A stretch of DNA of 20,938 nt from JACPJP01 sp964650285 (lineage in GTDB: Archaea; Nanobdellota; Nanobdellia; Woesearchaeales; GW2011-AR4). How positions within the stretch are numbered: position 1 is the stretch's first letter; each line of letters starts with the position of its first letter. The notes under the pieces are model-generated. The model did no database searches. It saw only the letters and a list, made by a program, of their open reading frames with translations, and was not told the DNA's origin. Shown in pieces: positions 15,058-20,938 of this stretch. The translations under genes were made by a program, and so were the position numbers. Where the stretch lies: NCBI GenBank assembly GCA_964650285.1, contig CAZYSP010000014.1:1-20938 (forward strand), given 5' to 3'.

Positions 15058-15726
15058 TTATTTTTTTAATCTATTTTTATCATATTTTTTATATTGTTTT
15101 ATTACCTTAATTAATAATGGAACTGCCCTAGTAATATTATCGACAATTGTTATTGTTGCTTTTTTCGCTGATCTTGATAATGGATTCAAATCAACTACAA
15201 TAACTTTCTTGTTATTTTTAACTAAAGCTTCAGTTCTATCTCCGTCTTCCAAAGGAACGAAAACAACATCAGCCTTATAAATGCCGTTTTTATTCACATA
15301 TTTCCTGTTGCCTGCTAAATATTTTATTTTACAATTTTTTTGTGGAAGTAAAACTTCTTTAGCTCCGTTTTTTATTAAATAATTCTTGATTTTTATTTCT
15401 CTTTTTTTAGATGGATGAAAAATGTTTATTTCTAGTGGTGCACCTAATATCTTGGATAATTGAACTAATTCTTTTGGCACTAATGCAGCAGCATTTCCAT
15501 TGACAGAAATCACAGGATTTTTTGCTTTTAACAGTAAAACAGCAGCGTTATTTATGGATTTTTTTGCTGCTTCAGTTGTTTTTTCACCAATCAAGTAATC
15601 AAAAGCTTCTCCTCTGCCATGTGCTATTAAGCCATGCATTGAGATAATGCCCTTCTTTACCCCATCAGCTATTTTTTCCCTGGTCATTAAAGAATCATAT
15701 CTTGGATGTGTTTTTGGAATTTTCAT
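15058..15726 (-). CDS. 4-phosphopantoate--beta-alanine ligase (phosphopantothenate synthetase)
   Basis: This 222-residue protein opens with IPKTHPRYDSLMTREKI and has the signature HGLIAHGRGEAFDYLIGEKT at residues 31-50. It continues with LEINIFHPSKKRE and an end segment GDRTEALVKNNKKVIVVDLNPLSRSA. This is the archaeal DUF137 family, which joins 4-phosphopantoate to beta-alanine using ATP in the archaea-specific CoA route. Its partner, pantoate kinase, is encoded 1 kb away on the other strand. It lies 61 nt after the RIO1 stop in the same direction and may be transcribed with it. A GGAG element sits 14 nt before the ATG. Confidence 0.95.
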   Translation of the reverse strand: MKIPKTHPRYDSLMTREKIADGVKKGIISMHGLIAHGRGEAFDYLIGEKTTEAAKKSINNAAVLLLKAKNPVISVNGNAAALVPKELVQLSKILGAPLEINIFHPSKKREIKIKNYLIKNGAKEVLLPQKNCKIKYLAGNRKYVNKNGIYKADVVFVPLEDGDRTEALVKNNKKVIVVDLNPLSRSAKKATITIVDNITRAVPLLIKVIKQYKKYDKNRLKK

Positions 15727-15787
15727 TTTGAACCTGCTCCCTTGTTAATATTATTCAAAATGGAAGCTACGAACGATAGTGAGTATG

Positions 15788-16516
15788 TCATTTTTTAATC
15801 TTCTTCAATGTACTTTCCTCATCTACCTTTAACCCTATCTTATTGAAAAACCTGCATATATTCCTTACATCTCTCTGCAGAAATTCCTCTGCCCTTGGAT
15901 GCCTTATTGTTGTTGCCTGGGACATGTCAATAAAAACAGGAGTTTCATCGAAATTCAATATGTTAAAAGCAGACAAATCAGCATGGACCAGACCATACTT
16001 ATGCAGTTTTTTAATATTGTCAACAATTTTATTGAAAAATTGTTTTTTGTTTTTCGGTATTTTGTCTTTTAGTTTTGGAGCTATAATGTTATTTTTCCCT
16101 ACAAACTCCAAAACAAGGATATTATTGGCAAAAGTTATCGGTATAGGTACACTAACCTGAGCTTCCCTTGCGTTCATTAAATTCCTATATTCTCTTTGCG
16201 TCCATGCAAATATTACCTTTCTTTTTTTATCCTTAAGATTAGTATACCGGGGATCATCTTTAATGTAGCTATACATTATATTAAAATCACATGTCTCTAA
16301 CCTGTAAATCTTGACAATTACCCTTTTGCCTTCTTTTGTTAACGCAGAAAAAACATTGCTTTCCTTGCCTATGTTTATCGGGCTTTCCAGGCCTTTAAAA
16401 TGGCCTTCTGTTATAAGCTTGAATAGCGTCCTGTTTGTAAACTCGTCAAAAACACCATGTTTGGTCTTAAATTTTTCCTTTCCTTCCTTGAACTTTTCTT
16501 TTGTAGCTTTTGGCAT
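15788..16516 (-). CDS. rio1: RIO1-family atypical serine kinase
   Basis: This 242-residue kinase has the RIO1 order of motifs. The N-terminal wing precedes the P-loop-like IGKESNVFSA (49-58). VKIYR carries Lys69, HADLSAFNIL (178-187) carries the catalytic Asp180 and Asn185, and FIDMSQAT (195-202) carries the metal-binding Asp197. The RIO-specific stretch RYTNLKDKKRKVIFAWTQRE lies at 90-109. RIO1 acts late in small ribosomal subunit maturation in archaea and eukaryotes. The promoter TATA element is 26-37 nt ahead of the ATG, so the mRNA is probably leaderless. Confidence 0.95.
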   Translation of the reverse strand: MPKATKEKFKEGKEKFKTKHGVFDEFTNRTLFKLITEGHFKGLESPINIGKESNVFSALTKEGKRVIVKIYRLETCDFNIMYSYIKDDPRYTNLKDKKRKVIFAWTQREYRNLMNAREAQVSVPIPITFANNILVLEFVGKNNIIAPKLKDKIPKNKKQFFNKIVDNIKKLHKYGLVHADLSAFNILNFDETPVFIDMSQATTIRHPRAEEFLQRDVRNICRFFNKIGLKVDEESTLKKIKK

Positions 16517-16536
16517 CTAAAACTTAAGGAATAAAT

Positions 16537-16559
16537 CTGGGTTTATAAATATAGCCCAG
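16537..16559 (-). promoter_or_regulatory. rio1 TATA box inside a CTGGG/CCCAG inverted repeat
   Basis: On the minus strand CTATATTTATAAA (16542-16554) precedes the rio1 ATG by 26-37 nt. It is framed exactly by CTGGG (16537-16541) and CCCAG (16555-16559). The arms could bind a dimeric regulator that blocks TBP. Confidence 0.5.
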
Positions 16560-16565
16560 GCATAT

Positions 16566-16637
16566 TGTACTTGTAGTACACTACTCTGCAGTACTAATTA
16601 ACCGAAAGATTTATATACTAGTTCTACTCTATAGTAG
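16566..16637 (+). repeat. Palindromic elements around the small-RNA promoter
   Basis: TGTACT-TGT-AGTACA (16566-16580) is a perfect inverted repeat. CTACTCTGCAGTA (16581-16593) and CTACTCTATAGTA (16624-16636) are 11/13 identical, with starts 43 nt apart. They sit upstream of the BRE and at the predicted transcription start, respectively. Confidence 0.5.
16602..16617 (+). promoter_or_regulatory. Strong BRE plus TATA promoter
   Basis: CCGAAAG (16602-16608) next to TTTATATA (16610-16617) is the clearest BRE/TATA pair in the window. Transcription should start near 16637-16641, well upstream of pantoate kinase, which has its own TATA box. Confidence 0.7.
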
Positions 16638-16694
16638 TTAAAACTATCACCTCTTTTCCCTGGCGAAACTCTTTGAGTTTTGCTGGGGTTTTTT
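16638..16694 (+). ncRNA. Probable ~55-nt small RNA with anti-SD sequence and terminator hairpin
   Basis: Transcription from the BRE/TATA promoter would run through ATCACCTC (16646-16653), identical to the anti-Shine-Dalgarno end of archaeal 16S rRNA. It would then meet a 14-bp hairpin (16658-16671 with 16675-16688, three G-U pairs, loop TTT) and a run of six T. There is no reading frame inside. It could instead be a leader or attenuator for pantoate kinase, but the later TATA box argues for an independent RNA. Confidence 0.5.
16658..16694 (+). terminator. GC-rich hairpin followed by T6
   Basis: CCCTGGCGAAACTC and GAGTTTTGCTGGGG pair along 14 positions if G-U is allowed, closing a 3-nt loop, followed directly by TTTTTT at 16689-16694. 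It is the strongest terminator-like structure in the window. Confidence 0.6.
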
Positions 16695-16714
16695 ATAATC
16701 CTGATACACTAACT

Positions 16715-16722
16715 TTTTATAT
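16715..16722 (+). promoter_or_regulatory. TATA box for pantoate kinase
   Basis: TTTTATAT lies 27-34 nt before the ATG at 16749, giving a leaderless transcript independent of the upstream hairpin. Confidence 0.5.
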
Positions 16723-16748
16723 CACTACAATTAATCATCTTGTCCTAT

Positions 16749-17642
16749 ATGAAATCTGCAAAAGCATTTGCTCCTGGCAATATTAGTTGCATATTTGTAA
16801 TTAAAAAAACAAAAAATCCTGCAAAATCAGGCTCTTTAGGTATGGGTTTTACTGTCAATAAAGGTGTTATTGTAGCAATTAAAAAAATACATAGTTCCAA
16901 TATCAAAAAAACCAATAATAAAATTTTTTATAAAAATTATAAAAAAATCAATGAGAATATAAAGAACATTATCTATTTCAATAATAAAAAAATAAACTTC
17001 TCAACTGTTAGTTCTGTTATTGAAAAATTAACTAATGAAAAAGTTAAAGTGAATATTGAGTCGGAGCTCCCGTTAGGCTGTGGTTTTGGGCTTAGTGGTG
17101 CTAGCGCTTTGGCTACAGCATATGCATTGAATAAATTATTAAGGTTAAAAAGGTCAAAAAAAGAATTAGCATTTATTGCTCATGTTGCAGAAGTTGAAAA
17201 TAGAACTGGTTTAGGGGATATTGTAAACCAGTATTATGGAGGATTTTTGATTAAATATGAGCCAAGCTATAAGTTTAAGGTAAAAAAGCTTCCAATAAAG
17301 AATAAAAAAATATATTATCGATATTTTAGTCCAATAAAAACAAAAAACATTATCATAAATAAAAAGATAAAAAATAAAATCAATAATTCTGGTTTAAATT
17401 CATTAAATAAAATTAAGAAACTAAGAAATAAGAATTTAAGGAGTCTAATAACAATTTCAAAGGAATTTTCCATTAAAAGTGGCCTATTAAAAAATAAAAA
17501 AATAATTAAAATAATAAAAAAAATTGAAAGCAGGAATGGAAATGCCTCAATGATAATGCTGGGAAATGCTGTTTTCAGCGATAAGTATTTTAAAGGCAGC
17601 AGGGAATTAATAATTAAAGACAAGGGTGCTTGTTTATGCTGA
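16749..17642 (+). CDS. Pantoate kinase (archaeal GHMP family)
   Basis: This 297-residue GHMP-family kinase starts at ATG 16749; the TTG at 16740 is less likely. AFAPGNIS is at residues 6-13. The glycine-rich nucleotide loop PLGCGFGLSGASA is at 108-120, and GLGDIVNQYYGGF is at 154-166. The C-terminal GNASMIMLGNAVF completes the fold. The enzyme phosphorylates pantoate, after which phosphopantoate is joined to beta-alanine by the DUF137 ligase encoded on the opposite strand at 15058. The middle (residues 50-85 and 190-250) is unusually Lys/Asn-rich. It overlaps the DUF99 gene by 7 nt, so the two are translationally coupled. Confidence 0.92.
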   Translation: MKSAKAFAPGNISCIFVIKKTKNPAKSGSLGMGFTVNKGVIVAIKKIHSSNIKKTNNKIFYKNYKKINENIKNIIYFNNKKINFSTVSSVIEKLTNEKVKVNIESELPLGCGFGLSGASALATAYALNKLLRLKRSKKELAFIAHVAEVENRTGLGDIVNQYYGGFLIKYEPSYKFKVKKLPIKNKKIYYRYFSPIKTKNIIINKKIKNKINNSGLNSLNKIKKLRNKNLRSLITISKEFSIKSGLLKNKKIIKIIKKIESRNGNASMIMLGNAVFSDKYFKGSRELIIKDKGACLC

Positions 17643-18199
17643 AAAAAGAAATTAGAGTAATTGGAATTGATGATGCCCCTTTCAATAAATTTGGGAAAGG
17701 CAATGTGTTAGTAGTTGGAACTGTTTTTCGCGGAGGCTCATGGCTGGACGGCGTTCTTTCAACAAAAGTAAGCATAGACGGCAACAACTCAACAAAAAAA
17801 ATTACAGAAATGATAAACAAATGCAAGTTTAAACCGCAATTACAATGTATTTTTCTTGATGGAATAGCTGTAGGTGGTTTTAATATCATTGATATAACAA
17901 AATTAAGCAAAAAAACTAAATTACCGGTAATAGTTATAATAAGAAGAAAACCAGATATAAAAAATATCAAAAAAGTATTGATTAAACTCAATAAGAAGAA
18001 TAAAATTAAATTGATTGAAAAAGCGGGTTCTGCTGTTCCTGTTGGAAAAATATACATCCAGCTTACTGGGTTAAGTGTAGAAAACGCTAAAGAAATTCTA
18101 AAAATTGTATGCACAAGAAGCCTGATACCAGAACCAATAAGGATGTCGCATTTAATTGCCTCTGGAATTACTTATGGAGAAAGTAGAGGTAAGGCCTAA
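17636..18199 (+). CDS. DUF99 (UPF0215) family protein
   Basis: This 187-residue protein has the DUF99 pattern: VIGIDDAPF near residues 8-16, VLVVGTVFRGGSWLDGVLST, FLDGIAVGGFNIIDI, then PVIVIIRRKPD, and the C-terminal PEPIRMSHLIASGITYGESRG. The family is confined mostly to archaea and is structurally linked to the endonuclease V/RNase H-like fold; its activity is not established. The ATG at 17636 sits inside the last codons of pantoate kinase (7-nt overlap), so the pair forms one transcript. Its stop codon overlaps the thiC stop on the other strand. Confidence 0.9.
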   Translation: MLKKEIRVIGIDDAPFNKFGKGNVLVVGTVFRGGSWLDGVLSTKVSIDGNNSTKKITEMINKCKFKPQLQCIFLDGIAVGGFNIIDITKLSKKTKLPVIVIIRRKPDIKNIKKVLIKLNKKNKIKLIEKAGSAVPVGKIYIQLTGLSVENAKEILKIVCTRSLIPEPIRMSHLIASGITYGESRGKA

Positions 18200-19479
18200 A
18201 CCAATTTTCTTTCATATTTTTTCTTCGAATCTTTATATAATTTCATTGCGCAAAAATCAGGGCCGCACATGCTGCAAAAATCATTATTTAAACTTAAATC
18301 ACTTCTTAACTTTCTTGCTGTTTCCGGATCTAAAGACAAATTAAATTGTTTTTCCCAGTCAAATTCAAACCTTGCTTTGCTTAACGCATTATCCCTGTCT
18401 TTAGCATTTGGAATGTTTTTTGCAATATCAGCTGAATGAGCAGCAATCTTGTAAGCTATAATTCCCTGCTTTACCATCTCGGGTGTCGGCAATCCTAAAT
18501 GCTCTGCAGGAGTTACATAACATAAATAATCTGCACCATGCATGCCTGCAACTGCTGCACCTATTGCACTTGTAATGTGATCATAACCAGGAGCAATATC
18601 AGTAACCAAAGGACCTAAAACATAGAAAGGAGCGTTATGGCAGTATTTTTTCTCTAAATCGACATTTAGCTTTATCTCATTCAATGGAATATGGCCAGGG
18701 CCTTCAATCATAACCTGGCAATTCTTTTCCCATGCTTTTAATGTAAGGTCTCCCAATATTTTTAATTCTGCAATTTGAGCTTTATCTGTTGCATCATGCA
18801 AGCTTCCAGGTCTTAAGCCATCCCCTAAAGAAAATGCTACATCATACTTTTCAAAAATATCACATATCTGCTCAAATTGGGTATAAAGCGGATTTTCTTT
18901 GTTATTTACTTTCATCCATCTTACTAAAATTGCGCCTCCTCTGCTTACGACGCCTGTAAGCCTGTCTTTCAACAAAGGCAATGTTTTTTGCAAAACTCCT
19001 GCATGGATTGTCATGTAATCCACTCCTTGTTTTGCCTGCTGTTCAATAACATCCAACCAATCATCTGCTTTTAAGTCATCAATTGTCTGGTGTTGATCAA
19101 TAACTTGGTATGTAGGTACTGTGCCAATAGGAATTACAGATTCGTTAATGATAGCTTTTCTTATTTCATTTAAATTTCCGCCAGTGCTTAAGTCCATTAC
19201 TGTATCTGCACCATATTTTATGCATAATCTTATTTTTTCCAGTTCTTCTTCAACACAAGCCCTTACTTTTGATGCGCCTATATTTGCATTAACCTTTGTT
19301 TTAACACCCTTGCCTATAGCTACTGGCTTTAAGTTTTTATGATTGATATTAGCAGGTATTATTACAGAACCTTGTGCTATATTTTGCCTTAGGATATGGG
19401 GATCTATATTTTCAACAGAAGCAACATACTCCATCTCTTTTGTTATTTTTCCTTCTTTAGCATAAGAAAGCTGTGTCAT
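18196..19479 (-). CDS. thiC: Phosphomethylpyrimidine synthase
   Basis: This 427-residue enzyme has the length of archaeal ThiC. It contains the family segments VIIPANINH, KVNANIGAS, GADTVMDLSTGG, FSLGDGLRPGS, MIEGPGHIPLNEI and CYVTPAEHLGLP. The C-terminal radical-SAM cluster motif is C402, C405, C410 (CSMCGPDFC). It converts aminoimidazole ribotide to the pyrimidine half of thiamine. The leader is short: TTTATAAA lies 24-31 nt before the ATG, so no TPP riboswitch fits. Convergent with DUF99; divergent from the Yip1-type gene. Confidence 0.97.
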   Translation of the reverse strand: MTQLSYAKEGKITKEMEYVASVENIDPHILRQNIAQGSVIIPANINHKNLKPVAIGKGVKTKVNANIGASKVRACVEEELEKIRLCIKYGADTVMDLSTGGNLNEIRKAIINESVIPIGTVPTYQVIDQHQTIDDLKADDWLDVIEQQAKQGVDYMTIHAGVLQKTLPLLKDRLTGVVSRGGAILVRWMKVNNKENPLYTQFEQICDIFEKYDVAFSLGDGLRPGSLHDATDKAQIAELKILGDLTLKAWEKNCQVMIEGPGHIPLNEIKLNVDLEKKYCHNAPFYVLGPLVTDIAPGYDHITSAIGAAVAGMHGADYLCYVTPAEHLGLPTPEMVKQGIIAYKIAAHSADIAKNIPNAKDRDNALSKARFEFDWEKQFNLSLDPETARKLRSDLSLNNDFCSMCGPDFCAMKLYKDSKKKYERKLV

Positions 19480-19502
19480 ATAAAAAGCTGAAAAATCTTT
19501 GA

Positions 19503-19510
19503 TTTATAAA
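19503..19510 (-). promoter_or_regulatory. TATA box for thiC
   Basis: The palindromic TTTATAAA lies 24-31 nt before the thiC ATG on the minus strand, implying a leaderless transcript. Confidence 0.55.
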
Positions 19511-19540
19511 TTTGTTGATTGTAATATACAAATCAAAAGC

Positions 19541-19550
19541 TTTTTATAAA
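19541..19550 (+). promoter_or_regulatory. TATA box for the Yip1-type gene
   Basis: TTTTTATAAA lies 23-32 nt before the ATG at 19573, about 40 bp from the divergent thiC TATA box. Confidence 0.55.
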
Positions 19551-19572
19551 ATGATTTTAATGAATAAAAAAG

Positions 19573-20124
19573 ATGGTAAAAACGGGTTTTGTTGATTCTG
19601 TAAAACAGGCTGTTGAGATAGTTAAATTAAATGGCAAGGCTGCAGTAAATGTTTCTAAAGACAAAAATGCAACATTGATGGGAATCCTCATTGTTATTAT
19701 TGGAGGCACTCTATCTGGAATAGCGAATCTTGCTGGAACCTTTGATTTATTGTTAGTGATTCTGGCACCCATGGTAGTTGGCTTAATATTCTTTTTTGTA
19801 AGTGTGGGGATTATACACCTGCTCGCTCGTTTGTTTGGAGGAAAAGCAGGGTACATGGAACTTTTTAGAGCACAATCACATGTTCAGATTTTAAGCTGGT
19901 TAGTAATAATCCCTTTTTTAGGAAACACTCTTAATTTCTTAGTTTCTTTATGGAGTATTGTTGTTAGCGTAGTAATCCTAGAAAATGTGCATAAACTATC
20001 AAGAGGAAAGGCTGTAATGGTTGTTTTAATACCGGCTATAGTATTCATGCTTTTGGTTGTTATCGGATCAATTGCTTATTTTGGAGTTTTAAGCCCAGAT
20101 GTACTTTTACCTATAACACCTTAA
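19573..20124 (+). CDS. Yip1-domain membrane protein
   Basis: This 183-residue protein has four to five membrane segments (about 35-55, 58-85, 104-117, 120-137 and 146-170). A conserved polar stretch between the second and third reads HLLARLFGGKAGYMELFRAQSH. That G-G-x-x-x-Y/F-x-x-L-F-R pattern is typical of Yip1 domain proteins (PF04893). Their role in archaea is unknown; in eukaryotes the family acts in vesicle traffic. It has its own promoter and a divergent neighbour in thiC. No gene follows it in the same direction. Confidence 0.8.
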   Translation: MVKTGFVDSVKQAVEIVKLNGKAAVNVSKDKNATLMGILIVIIGGTLSGIANLAGTFDLLLVILAPMVVGLIFFFVSVGIIHLLARLFGGKAGYMELFRAQSHVQILSWLVIIPFLGNTLNFLVSLWSIVVSVVILENVHKLSRGKAVMVVLIPAIVFMLLVVIGSIAYFGVLSPDVLLPITP

Positions 20125-20150
20125 TTTATTTTTTATTATTCTTATTAAAC

Positions 20151-20336
20151 ATGCATTGTTAAGCCAAAGGGAGCTCCTATTTTAGTTTTTTCGTCTTAGT
20201 TTTTGCTCTCTTAGTAGAAAATGAAGTTCTTAATGAAGATATTTTGAAGAAGAAAGCACTTAAGATTTATCAAATAATGGAATGGTTAAAGAAAGTAGAA
20301 GCCGAAGAGCAAGCTGTAATAAGAAGAGCAGCATAA
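20151..20336 (+). pseudogene. Possible small-protein remnant with an early stop
   Basis: ATG at 20151 is followed by a stop after three codons (20160). The same frame is then open for 57 codons to TAA 20334-20336, encoding a hydrophobic run (FFVLVFALLV) and a charged helix (KKALKIYQIMEWLKKVEAEE). Without a proper start it may be a broken gene or chance. Except for this and the repeats, 20125-20490 shows nothing else I can support. Confidence 0.25.
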
Positions 20337-20375
20337 TTATTTCTTTTGAGCCAGAGTCAGTAAAAACTTATTTCA

Positions 20376-20464
20376 GAAAATTTGGATGAAGCCTGCAAGC
20401 CGGAACCTCTAAATCTTTGTTATTTGATTTTTCTGCAAGAAAAAATCGCGGAGTGAAATGGAGC
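20376..20464 (+). repeat. 89-nt direct repeat, copy A
   Basis: It aligns without gaps to copy B at 20850-20938, with 73 of 89 positions identical by hand count. The last 37 nt are nearly exact and include a T-rich/A-rich hairpin around GCA and GCGGAGTGAAA. Confidence 0.8.
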
Positions 20465-20478
20465 GACAGTATGACGCA

Positions 20479-20490
20479 AGAGCATTTACC
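20479..20490 (+). repeat. Left arm of a 12-nt inverted repeat
   Basis: AGAGCATTTACC here matches the reverse complement of GGAAAATGCTCT at 20792-20803 in 11 of 12 positions. The arms enclose the small gene at 20493-20753. Confidence 0.5.
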
Positions 20491-20492
20491 AT

Positions 20493-20753
20493 CTATTTAT
20501 TCTTTTTCAAAGAAATAAAATATATTATGAAATAGATAACACTAATGACTATAATTGATAAAATTTGACTAAAAGAGCCATGTATAATATTTGGAAAAAA
20601 TAAATCAAAATCTAAAATATTAAAATAGTTAAGATGAGTTATGTCTAATTTAATAACTGAATAGATTATAAGTAATAATATATGAATACTAGCTGAAAAT
20701 AGTATTAAATTTTTCAATGCTGATAAATACTTATTTTTTCCAAATTTTATCAT
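20493..20753 (-). CDS. Small membrane protein, possible cassette gene
   Basis: This 86-residue protein has two membrane segments (about residues 17-37 and 62-82), a basic N-terminus (MIKFGKNKY) and a basic end (SLKKNK). I do not recognise the family. Its ATG at 20753 is preceded by an AT-rich TATA-like tract about 25 nt upstream. It is bracketed by 12-nt inverted repeats and then by 89-nt direct repeats, so it looks like the cargo of a small mobile or cassette-like unit. The coding status is supported only by length, a clean start and membrane pattern. Confidence 0.5.
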   Translation of the reverse strand: MIKFGKNKYLSALKNLILFSASIHILLLIIYSVIKLDITHLNYFNILDFDLFFPNIIHGSFSQILSIIVISVIYFIIYFISLKKNK

Positions 20754-20791
20754 ATTATATATTATTGAAATATATTATTTAAAAACTTTTA

Positions 20792-20803
20792 GGAAAATGC
20801 TCT
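20792..20803 (+). repeat. Right arm of the 12-nt inverted repeat
   Basis: GGAAAATGCTCT pairs with the left arm at 20479-20490 (11/12). It lies 38 nt beyond the start codon of the enclosed gene. Confidence 0.5.
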
Positions 20804-20815
20804 GAGTAATATTGC

Positions 20816-20938
20816 GTATAACATTGGGATTATGCGAAGTTTCACGAAGTGAAATTTGGGTGAGGACTGCAAGTCCGAATCAGATAATCGTTGTTATGTG
20901 TTTTTTCTGCAAGAAAAAATCGCGGAGTGAAACGGAGC
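20816..20938 (+). repeat. 89-nt direct repeat copy B with folded upstream half
   Basis: The repeat proper is 20850-20938 and is cut by the window edge. The 5' half adds a long-range stem: ATAACA (20818-20823) with TGTTAT (20892-20897), and GATTAT (20828-20833) with ATAATC (20884-20889). These enclose two mini-hairpins, TTTCAC-GAA-GTGAAA and GGACT-GCA-AGTCC. Confidence 0.75.

Noticed and set aside
19480..19572. TPP riboswitch ahead of thiC
   Set aside because: The gap is under 100 nt, AT-rich, and has a TATA box 24-31 nt before the ATG, leaving no room for an aptamer.
1..20938. tRNA or rRNA genes
   Set aside because: No GC-rich cloverleaf or rRNA-like block was seen; the only rRNA-like match is the 8-nt anti-Shine-Dalgarno sequence at 16646.

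Overview
This AT-rich window looks like chromosomal DNA from an archaeon, most likely a DPANN-type lineage such as Woesearchaeota. That lineage call is an inference. The archaeal signals are direct: eS17, RpoK, RIO1 kinase, a DUF99 protein, pantoate kinase, 4-phosphopantoate--beta-alanine ligase, an Lhr-type helicase, and TATA boxes (once with a clear BRE) 23-35 nt ahead of many start codons, suggesting leaderless mRNAs. Several genes are of bacterial type (CoaD, CoaE, Lgt), as expected for a mosaic DPANN genome.

Layout. 1-2726: C-terminal part of an Lhr helicase cut by the left edge, then coaE and coaD. 2746-4096: rpoK-eS17 on minus, divergent from lgt on plus. 4206-7302: a tight four-gene minus-strand operon for extracytoplasmic thiol chemistry. 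In transcription order it encodes an anchored Cys-cluster protein, a small His-rich anchored protein, a protein with three thioredoxin-like modules, and CcdA. The first two proteins end in the same tail, LPxMVGGC. 7303-9433: a metal-related stretch that is partly decayed. It has an N-truncated TRASH-domain regulator, a tiny MGGDGCC reading frame behind a perfect Shine-Dalgarno, a small membrane protein split by an amber codon, a 53-residue Cys-rich protein and an ArsP-like permease with a YHS/TRASH-like N-terminus. 9481-11520: a membrane-anchored winged-helix protein with an external Cys pair, a polytopic membrane protein and an acidic orphan. 11522-15021: glmS (minus), a HAD phosphatase and a membrane protein. 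15058-18199: RIO1 and phosphopantoate ligase (minus), a promoter-rich gap with a probable small RNA, then pantoate kinase overlapping DUF99. 18196-20124: thiC (minus) and a Yip1-type membrane protein. 20125-20938: mostly non-coding, with 89-nt direct repeats bracketing a small membrane-protein gene.

How the parts fit. Four CoA-pathway enzymes occur within about 16 kb. Pantoate kinase and phosphopantoate ligase are archaeal; CoaD and CoaE are bacterial-type. The CcdA/triple-thioredoxin operon can plausibly move electrons out of the cytoplasm to the two GGC-tailed cell-surface proteins. The neighbouring metal genes and the Cys-pair membrane regulator suggest a shared theme of envelope thiol and metal handling. 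The most novel items are the shared LPxMVGGC tail, the probable ~55-nt RNA at 16638-16694 that carries an anti-Shine-Dalgarno sequence, and the repeat-bracketed cassette at the right end.
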